Assembly: GCA_015521385.1 (NCBI GenBank)
Contig: WAOH01000059.1
Coordinates: 1-12,337, forward strand
DNA length: 12,337 nt
Origin: Thermoproteota archaeon
GTDB taxonomy: Archaea; Korarchaeota; Korarchaeia; Korarchaeales; Korarchaeaceae
Direction: 5' to 3'
Part shown: positions 6,142 to 12,123 of the stretch, piece after piece
How positions within the stretch are numbered: position 1 is the first letter of the stretch
Layout: every line of letters starts with the position of its first letter
Program-made: the position numbers and the translations under genes
The notes under the pieces: generated by a model
The model's database searches: none
Told to the model about the DNA's origin: nothing
Seen by the model: the letters and a program-made list of their open reading frames with translations, nothing else

Positions 6142-6423
6142 ATGGAGGACGCCTTGAGGCTCAGGAAGATAATCATCTGGCTGCTGAGCGGCTCGAGAGG
6201 TGGCCCTACCAGGCTGAAAATACTCAGGGCGCTCAAGGAGAAGCCCATGAACCCGAATCAACTCGCGAAAACGCTGAACTTGAACTACAAAACTGTGTTG
6301 CACCACTTATCAGTTCTGGAGAGGCACGGTCTGGTCGTGAGGCTGGGAAGTGGCTACGGCGCCCCTTACTTCCTATCGGATACCTTGGAGAGGAATTGGG
6401 AGGTGGTGAACTCCCTAGTCTAG
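6142..6423 (+). CDS. small winged helix-turn-helix transcriptional regulator (ArsR-like)
   Basis: This 93-residue protein is essentially one winged-helix domain. PTRLKILRALKEKPMNPNQLAKTLNLNYKTVLHHLSVLERHGLV contains helices 1-3; the recognition helix is about residues 49-63 (YKTVLHHLSVLERHG) and the wing is 64-78. The HHLSVLERHGLV pattern is the ArsR/HTH_20 signature. No cysteine is present, so classical thiol-based metal sensing of the ArsR kind is unlikely. It is likely a DNA-binding dimer acting on its own operon and perhaps on the divergent DOMON gene, whose control region it shares. The gene is followed after 9 bases by a small membrane protein gene with a GGGTGAT Shine-Dalgarno sequence, so the two are one operon. 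The regulator and membrane protein may work as a pair; the signal is unknown. Confidence 0.85.
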   Translation: MEDALRLRKIIIWLLSGSRGGPTRLKILRALKEKPMNPNQLAKTLNLNYKTVLHHLSVLERHGLVVRLGSGYGAPYFLSDTLERNWEVVNSLV

Positions 6424-6432
6424 TAGGGTGAT

Positions 6433-6717
6433 ATGATGATAGGTATTTACTGGGCCGTCGATCTGGTTCTGGTCCTCGTGGAGGCAATCTTCCTCGTGCT
6501 CACCCTGAGGAACTACTCCCCCATAGGGGACACCCATGTCGGAAAGCTCCTGATAGCGGTGTCCGCCATATTCCTGACTCAATCGGCGCTGATGTTCGTG
6601 TTCTTCCTCATCTGGGCTGAGATGGGTTACACGGTCGCTGTAGCGGGCCCTCTGCTCGTGATCTCCGGCCTGGGTGCTCTCGGATCGGCAATCCTCTACC
6701 GAATCTCCAGCATGTGA
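6433..6717 (+). CDS. small three-helix membrane protein, partner of the winged-helix regulator
   Basis: The 94-residue protein is almost entirely hydrophobic, with three predicted membrane helices (about 5-25, 37-61 and 67-90). A short polar loop between helices 1 and 2 contains the sequence RNYSPIGDTHVGK. It has no catalytic motif or metal-binding cysteines that I recognise. It is second in an operon with the winged-helix regulator. The Shine-Dalgarno core GGGTGAT (6426-6432) directly abuts the ATG at 6433, so the second ATG at 6436 is probably the real start, three bases after the core. The tight coupling suggests that it senses a membrane or envelope state for the regulator, or that the regulator controls it. 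This is inference. Pairs of small winged-helix and small membrane proteins occur elsewhere in archaea, without known function. Confidence 0.78.
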   Translation: MMIGIYWAVDLVLVLVEAIFLVLTLRNYSPIGDTHVGKLLIAVSAIFLTQSALMFVFFLIWAEMGYTVAVAGPLLVISGLGALGSAILYRISSM

Positions 6718-6887
6718 TATCCGTGGACGGAGCGATGTGTTTGAATGCATTGATCCCACTACCCACGCCCACACGGGACAGGGTTCGGCATCTCTGGTGA
6801 AATAAGTGAGCTGAATAACCTAAGTTCAACATGAACCTGACGTAATCATCCCTTTATCCACATGATTTTTAAGAAAGATCGCCCGTA
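6718..6887. other. intergenic region before the CPBP protease gene
   Basis: No convincing gene or RNA is seen here. The right end holds two AT-rich boxes, CCTTTATCC (6851-6859) and TTTTTAAG (6866-6873). The first would serve a start at 6888 and the second a start at 6900. Confidence 0.35.
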
Positions 6888-7556
6888 ATGGGTGGAGAGA
6901 TGAGCAAGAGGTCAGTCCTTCTGATACTCCTCGCTCCGTTCCTCCTCAACCTGGCGGCCTCCTTCGCGATGTACTCACTGGTCCCGCGTGAAATGTGGGT
7001 GACCGACTATCAGGAAGCCATCAAGACCCTCTACAGCTACATATGGAGCTACCAGTCGGCGTTCATGATACTGGTCCAGGTCTCCTTCGGCCTCGCCCTC
7101 CTCGGGAGGGTCGAGCTATCCTACGATCTCAGGAGGAGCGACGCCCCCCTGATAGTGGCCCTCGTGCTGCTGAGCGAGGCTCTCTTCTTCGTAGAGTATC
7201 CACTACTACCAGTAAACGGGACCAGATGGTTCTCCGACGTGATGAGGAGGATCCCAGTCTGGGCCAAGTACATGAACGCTCTTCTGGCGCCCTTCACGGC
7301 GGGCGTGTTCGAGGAGGTCATATGGAGGGGCTTCGGGATCGAGAACCTCAGGAAGTTCATGAGCGACAGCAGGGCCGTGGCCGTGCAGGCCATTGCATTC
7401 GCTCTCTGGCATGTATCTCCTCTGCACATACCTTTCGTCTTCGTCATAGGCCTGGCCTACGGCCTCGCCTACTTGAGGAGGGGTAGCCTGGGCCCCCTCA
7501 TAGTGGCTCACGTGGTGACCGACCTCGTGGGTTTCTCCTATTTCCTCCTCTCATGA
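6888..7556 (+). CDS. CPBP family intramembrane metalloprotease (Rce1/CAAX protease-like)
   Basis: This 222-residue membrane protein carries all motifs of the CPBP (Abi) family: EEVIWRG with E142, E143 and R147; FALWH with F171 and H175; and HVVTD with H208 and D212. E142/E143 and the two histidines form the presumed zinc or water-activating site inside the membrane. In eukaryotic Rce1 this fold removes the last three residues of prenylated CAAX proteins. In prokaryotes it also processes peptides and takes part in immunity or signalling. About seven hydrophobic segments are visible, including an N-terminal one at 8-30. The length and motif spacing are normal. The start could be 6888 or the ATG at 6900; GGTGGAGAG lies before the latter. 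An ICMT-family methyltransferase follows on the same strand. The substrate is unknown. Confidence 0.88.
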   Translation: MGGEMSKRSVLLILLAPFLLNLAASFAMYSLVPREMWVTDYQEAIKTLYSYIWSYQSAFMILVQVSFGLALLGRVELSYDLRRSDAPLIVALVLLSEALFFVEYPLLPVNGTRWFSDVMRRIPVWAKYMNALLAPFTAGVFEEVIWRGFGIENLRKFMSDSRAVAVQAIAFALWHVSPLHIPFVFVIGLAYGLAYLRRGSLGPLIVAHVVTDLVGFSYFLLS

Positions 7557-7742
7557 TCTCGTGCGGCCCATCGGCGAGGGAACTGCTCAAACAAACCCCA
7601 TCCATCCGGTCGAGAGCTAGGTGGCGCTCGAACGGGTCATCGTTGCCTCCGCGGCAGGCATCGGAAACCGTCCCGGGCTTCCATCGGTCAAGCGTAAATC
7701 CTGAAGCATTAAAGATCACAGCAGGTCCACCGTCAGGTCAGG
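7557..7742. other. intergenic region with a small hairpin and the promoter of the ICMT-like gene
   Basis: TGCCT (7644-7648) and AGGCA (7656-7660) form a short stem around CCGCGGC. A TATA-like CATTAAAGA at 7707-7715 lies about 32 bases before the GTG at 7743. Nothing coding is apparent. The reading frame of the downstream AIM24 gene runs open through this region by chance. Confidence 0.35.
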
Positions 7743-8249
7743 GTGATCATCGTGGAGAAGGTGAAGAAGAGGCTCTTCCTATGGCTGTTCGTGATGTTGG
7801 TCTCCCTGATACTCGGATACTCGTTGGACTCCCTCTACGGGCTTGCATTACCCGTGTGGATCAGGATCCTGGGCCTGATAGGAATGCTGATGGCGACCCT
7901 GATCCTGAGGACCTCTGGAAGGATGCTCAAGACGTTCGGGCGTCCCGAGGAGTGGGGGTGGACCACCAAGCTGGTGACCCACGGGATATACTCGTGCGTC
8001 AGGCATCCCCACCACTTCGGCATCGGGCTCTTCGTGACATCGCTGGGCCTGCTGCTGGGCGGCCTGTTCACGTTCCTCCTGCTCACCCTCACCATCTGGG
8101 TGAGCGTGATCACCTTCCTGATCAAGGTGGAGGAGCCGGAAGCCGTGGAGAAGTTCGGGCAGGAGTACGAGGAGTACAGGAAGAGGGTGCCCATGATACT
8201 GCCCGATCCCATATGCCTGCTCAGGGAGGTCTTCAGGTACCGATCGTAG
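7743..8249 (+). CDS. ICMT-like membrane methyltransferase (isoprenylcysteine carboxyl methyltransferase family)
   Basis: The 168-residue protein has four to five hydrophobic segments (about 10-28, 37-56, 90-110 and 111-127). Its C-terminal signature is that of the ICMT/phospholipid methyltransferase superfamily: VTHGIYSCVRHPHHFGIG (78-95), then VEEPEAVEKFGQEYEEYRKRVPMILP (129-154). In this superfamily R87-H88-P89, H91 and E130/E131 contribute to the cofactor and active site. It should use S-adenosylmethionine to methylate a lipid-like or prenylated acceptor within the membrane; whether the acceptor is a prenylcysteine is unknown. Two starts are possible: GTG at 7743, in line with a TATA-dependent leaderless mRNA, or GTG at 7752, which has the SD core GGGTGAT (7741-7747) four bases before it. 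The second fits the pattern of other starts in this window. It follows the CPBP protease gene. Confidence 0.82.
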   Translation: MIIVEKVKKRLFLWLFVMLVSLILGYSLDSLYGLALPVWIRILGLIGMLMATLILRTSGRMLKTFGRPEEWGWTTKLVTHGIYSCVRHPHHFGIGLFVTSLGLLLGGLFTFLLLTLTIWVSVITFLIKVEEPEAVEKFGQEYEEYRKRVPMILPDPICLLREVFRYRS

Positions 8250-8303
8250 ATGTCCCTCCACTCCCACCTCCACCTCAAGGCCTTGGCCGGCAGCGATTCG
8301 GGA

Positions 8304-8313
8304 TGTTAATAAG
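8304..8313 (+). promoter_or_regulatory. TATA box of the AIM24 gene
   Basis: TGTTAATAAG lies about 32 bases before the ATG at 8342, in an otherwise GC-rich gap of 92 bases. It supports the choice of this ATG over any start further upstream in the same open frame. Confidence 0.5.
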
Positions 8314-8341
8314 CCACCCCTCCCCAGATCCCCGAGGAGCC

Positions 8342-9052
8342 ATGAAGTACCAGATCGTAGGGGATAACCTCCAGGTCCTCATCATAGAGCTGTCCCCCGG
8401 CGAGAGGATATACGCCGAGGCCGGGGCGCTGAACCACATGTCCGGTAACATCAGGATGGATGTGAAGGCCCGTGGCGGGTTGATGGCCAGCCTGAAGAGG
8501 GCCATAGCCGGGGAGACTTTCTTCGTCACCGAGTTCTCGGCCGAGGGTGGGCCGGGAGTCGTGTCCTTCGCCGGCACCGCCCCCGGCAAGATCGCCGTCC
8601 TGGAGCTGGATGGCTCCAAGGAGTACCTGATACAGAGGGGCGGCTTCCTGGCCGCCGAAGACGGCGTCGAGATCACAGCCGGAATGGCCAGAAAGCTGGG
8701 AGCGGCCCTGTTCGGCGGTGAGGGGCTGATAATGGAGAGGGTGAGGGGCGTGGGAAAGGTCTTCATCCACGCTGCCGGCGACTTCATAGAGTACGACCTG
8801 AAGCCCGATCAGGTCCTCAAGGTGGATACAGGCCACCTGGTCGCGATAGAGGACTCGGTCGACTTCGACATAGAGAGGGTCGGGGGCGTGAAGTCCATAC
8901 TCTTCAGCGGGGAGGGCCTCTTCTTCGCCGTGGTCAGAGGCCCGGGCAGGGTGATCCTCCAGTCCCTGAACGTCGCTGCCCTGGCCAGGGAGATAGCCAA
9001 GCACATCCCCCAGTCAGGTAACAGGGGATTCACGATATCCTTGGGTGATTGA
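8342..9052 (+). CDS. AIM24 family protein
   Basis: The protein has 236 residues. MKYQIVGDNLQVLIIELSPGERIYAEAGALNHMSGNIRMDVKARGG at the start, then SLKRAIAGETFFVTEF, and in the second half EGLIMERVRGVGKVFIHAAGD match the AIM24 (DUF124, TIGR00266) family throughout. These proteins form a beta-barrel of two related halves with trimer symmetry. Bacterial and archaeal members have no settled biochemical role; the yeast namesake is a mitochondrial inner-membrane protein needed for cristae organization. No signal peptide or membrane helix is seen, so it is likely cytosolic or at the membrane surface. The reading frame is open far upstream, but homology and the TATA box both place the start at the ATG at 8342. 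The 3' end overlaps the next gene, and its GGTGATTGA stop region supplies the ribosome-binding site for it, which indicates translational coupling. Confidence 0.9.
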   Translation: MKYQIVGDNLQVLIIELSPGERIYAEAGALNHMSGNIRMDVKARGGLMASLKRAIAGETFFVTEFSAEGGPGVVSFAGTAPGKIAVLELDGSKEYLIQRGGFLAAEDGVEITAGMARKLGAALFGGEGLIMERVRGVGKVFIHAAGDFIEYDLKPDQVLKVDTGHLVAIEDSVDFDIERVGGVKSILFSGEGLFFAVVRGPGRVILQSLNVAALAREIAKHIPQSGNRGFTISLGD

Positions 9053-9353
9053 TTTGAGGGGGAAGGACGCGGCGGCGATCCTCCTCCTGGCGGTAATCGG
9101 GCTGCTAGCTGGGGGCATAGCCCTGTGGCTCATCCTCAAGTACCTTCCCTTAGTCGCCGCCCTCATACTGGCCATCTTCGTGGCGCTAGTGCTGGTGGGG
9201 GTCCTCATCTCCGTGGTGGGCTTCTTCGCCTCGGCAGTTGGAGCCCTCTACTACGCGATCGTGAAGAGACCGAGTAAAGGCGGAAGACCGGTCACGTTGA
9301 GGGATGCGAGGAAGCTCGATAAGGAGGAGGGGAAGTTCGAGGAGGACGAGTGA
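9045..9353 (+). CDS. small two-helix membrane protein coupled to AIM24
   Basis: The protein has about 102 residues with two long hydrophobic segments (about 9-31 and 34-73, possibly three helices). A charged cytosolic tail follows (KRPSKGGRPVTLRDARKLDKEEGKFEEDE). I do not recognise a family. The longest reading begins with GTG at 9045 and overlaps the AIM24 gene by 8 bases. TTG at 9054 is an attractive alternative because the SD core GGGTGAT (9043-9049) lies four bases before it, while the GTG itself is inside that core. Either way, the gene is translated from the AIM24 mRNA. This coupling suggests that the membrane protein could anchor the AIM24 protein, which has no membrane segment of its own. 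That is inference. Confidence 0.75.
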   Translation: MIDLRGKDAAAILLLAVIGLLAGGIALWLILKYLPLVAALILAIFVALVLVGVLISVVGFFASAVGALYYAIVKRPSKGGRPVTLRDARKLDKEEGKFEEDE

Positions 9354-9442
9354 GCCCACCTGCTGACTGGTGACTTGGAAGGACCTCGAAGGAAACCCTC
9401 CACCACCCAAGCTCCCGCCTGCCGCTGGCAACGGCAGAGCCC

Positions 9443-10876
9443 TCAGGTCAGGTCCTTGGCCACGTAGAAGGAGCCCCTCACCAGCTCGTATCCCAGCTTC
9501 CTGAAGTAGTTCCTGGCCCCTACTCCTGAGATCACGAGCATCCTCCTGGCGTCCAGCTCCTCCACCGCTATCCTCTCCGCCTCGGACATGAGCCACCTCC
9601 CGAATCCCCTGTGCTGGGCCCTGTCGCCGGGAGGCTCTCCAACCGGAACCAGGGGACCGTAAACGTGTATCTCCCTCACTATCGCAGTTCTCTCGTCGAC
9701 CTCCCACCTGTGGGCCAGGACAGAGGGCTTCCTCAACCTGAGCACCCCCATCAGCACGTCGTTGTCGTCGACCAGCGACAGGAAGACCTCCTGGCCACCG
9801 CTGGCCTCGTAATCGATGCGCTCCAGCCTAACCGAATCGTAGTCCGGCTTGATCCCCCTCGCTGTAGCGTGGCCCACCTCCCTGTACCTGATCTCGTTTA
9901 TCCTCTCCCCCCTCTCCTCGAAGTAGCGCTCGACCATCTGCCTCAGGTTCCTCCGCCTGGGTCCGGCGGCTATGTACTCCTCAGGGATGTCCCTCTGGAC
10001 GTGCTGGATCCTCACCCACCTGGGGAGGAGCCTGTAGACCCGGATCAGGTACTCGAGGGCCTCCTCCTCGGTCAGTCCCCTGTACTCCCCCCTCCTCCAC
10101 ATCTCGTGGAGCGGAGTCCCGGGGAGGACGAGCGTCGGATAGATCTTCAGCATGTCGGGCCTGAACGCTGGATCCTCGAAGACGAGCCTGAAGGCCTCCA
10201 CATCCCTGTTGAGGTCGCTCCCGGGCAGCCCAGGCATGAGGTGGTAGCACACCTTGTAGCCCGCGTCCTTGAGGATGCGAGTGGCCTCGATCACGTCCTG
10301 AACGGTGTGGCCCCTCCTCACCCTCTCGAGCACGTCGTCGAAGGGGCTCTGCACCCCTATCTCCACCCTCGTCGCCCCCAGGTAGAGCATCCTGTCCACG
10401 TGCTCCTCCTTCGCCCAGTCGGGCCTAGTCTCGATGGTGAGGGCCACGCACCTCGCCCTGGCCGCCTCGTTCATGGCGTGGGCCTCCAACAAACTACTAG
10501 ATCTGACCTCGCCCCCGGGGAACGAGTTGAGGGCGTCGAAGGCCCTCTTGACGAACCACTCCTGGTAGGAGAAGGGCATGGCCGTGAAGGTGCCGCCCAT
10601 CAGGATCATCTCCACCTTCGAGGGGAAGAAGCCTGCCATGAGGTGCTGCTGGAGCCTCATCCAGACCTGCTTGAAGGGATCGTAGCCTACCCTGGCGGCC
10701 CTCATGACGGTGGGGCTCCTGTCCACGTAGCTCTGGGGCGTCCGCCCGCCTCCGGGGCAGTAGATGCACCTGCCGTGCGGGCAAGGGTACGGCCTGGCCA
10801 TCACCGGTACAATGGCGACCCCCGAAGCGACCCTGGCCCTCCTGACGGGCCTCAGCCTCAAGCCCTCCACGGTCAT
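9443..10876 (-). CDS. elp3: Elp3, radical SAM / GNAT tRNA uridine-34 5-carboxymethyl modification enzyme
   Basis: The 477-residue protein has the Elp3 domain order. The radical SAM domain starts with VASGVAIVPVMARPYPCPHGRCIYCPGG, whose C32, C37 and C40 should bind the 4Fe-4S cluster. It continues with PSKVEMILMGGTFTAMP, CVALTIETRPDW, LGATRVEIGVQS, GYKVCYHLMPGLPGS and MLKIYPTLVLPGTPL. A C-terminal GNAT domain has IVREIHVYGPLVPVG, the acetyl-CoA loop QHRGFGRWLM and SGVGARNYFRKLGYEL. Elp3 uses acetyl-CoA and SAM to place a carboxymethyl group on C5 of the wobble uridine, and in archaea and some bacteria it works without other Elongator subunits. Only about 17 residues precede the radical SAM core, fewer than in most archaeal homologs, so the N-terminal tRNA-contact region appears short. 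The ATG at 10876 lies one base after the stop of the Trm9-like gene, so the two are probably co-transcribed and translationally coupled. Confidence 0.95.
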   Translation of the reverse strand: MTVEGLRLRPVRRARVASGVAIVPVMARPYPCPHGRCIYCPGGGRTPQSYVDRSPTVMRAARVGYDPFKQVWMRLQQHLMAGFFPSKVEMILMGGTFTAMPFSYQEWFVKRAFDALNSFPGGEVRSSSLLEAHAMNEAARARCVALTIETRPDWAKEEHVDRMLYLGATRVEIGVQSPFDDVLERVRRGHTVQDVIEATRILKDAGYKVCYHLMPGLPGSDLNRDVEAFRLVFEDPAFRPDMLKIYPTLVLPGTPLHEMWRRGEYRGLTEEEALEYLIRVYRLLPRWVRIQHVQRDIPEEYIAAGPRRRNLRQMVERYFEERGERINEIRYREVGHATARGIKPDYDSVRLERIDYEASGGQEVFLSLVDDNDVLMGVLRLRKPSVLAHRWEVDERTAIVREIHVYGPLVPVGEPPGDRAQHRGFGRWLMSEAERIAVEELDARRMLVISGVGARNYFRKLGYELVRGSFYVAKDLT

Positions 10877-10877
10877 C

Positions 10878-11549
10878 TCAGACCTTCTCCGCCACCACCA
10901 CGTGATTCTCAGCGAACCAGCGGTATTTAAAGCTCCTCCCGTAGGAGCGGACTATCCTCAGGCCGGCCTCCTCCACGAGGGACTCCAGCTCCCTCTTGGT
11001 GAAGAGGTGGTAGTAGCGCCGGTAGACGCGGCCCCTCCTGCGCCACGGTACCGTCACGTCCCCGAACTCCCTCCCCCTCAGCGGGTTGAGGAGCATGTGA
11101 AACATCTTCCCGAAGAACCTGGGCTGGAACAGGGCCCAGGCCGAGACTATTAGCCTCCCTCCCGGCCTGAGCACCCTCCTGACCTCCATCATGGAGCGCA
11201 GGCGGTCCTCCCTCGGCAGGTGATGTATTGTCGCCAGGTAGAGGACCGTGCCGAACGAGGAATCGCGGAAGGGGAGGGCGGAGGCGTCGCACTGCACCAG
11301 CTCGCTGGCCCTCCTCCTCGCAACCATGAGCATGCCCCACGATATGTCGGCGCAGACGACCCGGTACCCCCTGGCCTCCAGGTAGCCGGCGTACCTCCCG
11401 TTGCCGCATCCCAGGTCGAGGACCGGGTCCCTGTCGACTAGCTCGACCTCCGGCCAGGGTCTCCCCCGTGTGTGATCGAACCCCTCAGCTATCTCATCGT
11501 ACACCCTCATGACTTCCCGCTTTACCTCCAGAAGGGGCACCTCCACCAC
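10878..11549 (-). CDS. Trm9-like tRNA (carboxymethyluridine-34) methyltransferase
   Basis: This 223-residue class I SAM methyltransferase has the features of the Trm9/ABH8 group. The N-terminal helix VYDEIAEGFDHTRGRPWPEV (17-36) closely resembles the YDxIAxxFxxTRxxPWP signature. Motif I is LDLGCGNGRY (44-53), the acidic residue is D68, and CDASALPFRDSSF (87-99) and ATIHHLPREDRL (106-117) follow. The segment VPWRRRGRVYRRYYHLFTKRELESLVEEAG (167-196) and the tail ENHVVVAEK are also typical. Trm9 methylates 5-carboxymethyluridine at the wobble position to the methyl ester. The eukaryotic enzyme needs the activator Trm112, which is not in this window. The longest start is GTG at 11549; an ATG at 11510 would begin right before the signature but would trim the first helix. 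Elp3, the enzyme for the preceding step, follows one base after its stop. Confidence 0.88.
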   Translation of the reverse strand: MVEVPLLEVKREVMRVYDEIAEGFDHTRGRPWPEVELVDRDPVLDLGCGNGRYAGYLEARGYRVVCADISWGMLMVARRRASELVQCDASALPFRDSSFGTVLYLATIHHLPREDRLRSMMEVRRVLRPGGRLIVSAWALFQPRFFGKMFHMLLNPLRGREFGDVTVPWRRRGRVYRRYYHLFTKRELESLVEEAGLRIVRSYGRSFKYRWFAENHVVVAEKV

Positions 11550-11592
11550 TCTCTATCGGGCCCGCGCGCTCCCCCTATGAACTGGGTGAGGC

Positions 11593-11609
11593 GATTAAAG
11601 AAAAGAAAT
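11593..11609 (-). promoter_or_regulatory. T-rich stretch: TATA box of the trm9-elp3 operon and possible terminator
   Basis: On the minus strand the sequence is ATTTCTTTTCTTTAATC-like. CTTTAATC (11593-11600) is a plausible TATA box and would put the transcript start near 11571, about 20 bases before the GTG. The T runs just upstream could also end transcripts from the winged-helix gene that stops at 11711. Confidence 0.45.
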
Positions 11610-11664
11610 ACCCGCCTCGCGGACCCCTCACCTCGTCCCACCATCCCGGATTCCGGTGATAGGT

Positions 11665-11676
11665 GAGCGATCGCTC
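11665..11676. repeat. perfect 12-base palindrome GAGCGATCGCTC
   Basis: The sequence is identical on both strands. It lies 35 bases after the stop of the winged-helix gene and about 65 bases upstream of the TATA box of the trm9-elp3 operon. It may be an operator; as an RNA hairpin it would have only four pairs around GATC. Confidence 0.5.
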
Positions 11677-11710
11677 GGGAATGCGTCCAGTCGTACCAGT
11701 TAGCTGGCGT

Positions 11711-11968
11711 TCAGACGGGAGGGAGCACCTCCTCCAGCCTCTCGTATATGCCCAGCCACTCGTACCCCCTTGGAGTGATCCTGTACCTCCTCTCCCTCCC
11801 CTCGCGCAGCTCCACCAGCAACCCGTACCTGAGGAGGAGGTCAACGATCCTCCTGCCCCTATCCACTGGCAGGCTGGCCCTCCTGCAAACCTCCGTTATC
11901 CTCGCGTCGTCCTTGCACGCCTCCAGCACCGACCTCACTATGTCGTGCCTGCACCTGTTCCTGTACAC
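11711..11968 (-). CDS. small winged-helix DNA-binding protein (HTH_45-like)
   Basis: The protein has 85 residues with three helices and a wing: RHDIVRSVLEACKDDARITEVCRRASLPVDRGRRIVDLLLRYGLLVELREGRERRYRITPRGYEWLGIYERLEEVL. The pattern of an N-terminal helix, the KDDARITEVCRRASLP turn, LLLRYGLLVE, a basic wing (REGRERRYRIT) and a final helix after TPRGYEWL is that of small archaeal winged-helix proteins (HTH_45 group), which bind DNA as dimers. There is no sensor domain. The start is GTG at 11968, 26 bases after the TATA box CTTTTATTC (11989-11997), so the mRNA is probably leaderless. An inverted repeat at 12001-12020 adjoins that TATA box and may be its own operator. The divergent gene at 12180 is a likely second target. 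Confidence 0.8.
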   Translation of the reverse strand: MYRNRCRHDIVRSVLEACKDDARITEVCRRASLPVDRGRRIVDLLLRYGLLVELREGRERRYRITPRGYEWLGIYERLEEVLPPV

Positions 11969-11988
11969 AATCAGCGCGGTTTCCAGCC

Positions 11989-11997
11989 GAATAAAAG
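11989..11997 (-). promoter_or_regulatory. TATA box of the small winged-helix gene
   Basis: The minus-strand sequence CTTTTATTC is centred about 26 bases before the GTG at 11968. It is the only AT-rich stretch upstream of that gene. Confidence 0.55.
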
Positions 11998-12000
11998 AAT

Positions 12001-12020
12001 GACCTCTCGCACTGGAGGTC
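12001..12020. repeat. inverted repeat GACCTC-N8-GAGGTC beside a TATA box
   Basis: The two six-base arms (12001-12006 and 12015-12020) are perfectly complementary. Their position directly upstream of the TATA box of the winged-helix gene suggests an operator for a dimeric regulator, possibly that gene's own product. Confidence 0.5.
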
Positions 12021-12041
12021 GCACCAGACCTTTGAAGCGCG

Positions 12042-12064
12042 CGATGGTGTAATGCGCACCATCG
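12042..12064. repeat. perfect 8-bp inverted repeat with 7-base loop
   Basis: CGATGGTG (12042-12049) and CACCATCG (12057-12064) are separated by TAATGCG. It can act as a DNA operator or, if transcribed, as a stable RNA hairpin. It lies between two divergent genes, upstream of both TATA boxes. Confidence 0.5.
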
Positions 12065-12123
12065 TCCAGATCGTGAAGGGTGAAAGGGGATCGAGGGGTG
12101 GCCCCGGTCAGTCCGCCCATCTA

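Noticed and set aside
6770..6805. Possible T arm around GGGTTCGGCAT
   Set aside because: The loop would have eight bases and the flanks do not give an acceptor stem or anticodon arm.
7553..8341. Apparent N-terminal extension of the AIM24 frame by about 260 codons
   Set aside because: The extension overlaps the ICMT-like gene in another frame and has low-complexity composition. AIM24 homology and the TATA box both begin at the ATG at 8342.
9611..10930. Long open frame on the plus strand opposite Elp3 (439 codons)
   Set aside because: It is antisense to a strongly recognised Elp3. Its product is proline-, histidine- and leucine-rich with no domain, a typical shadow of GC-rich coding DNA.
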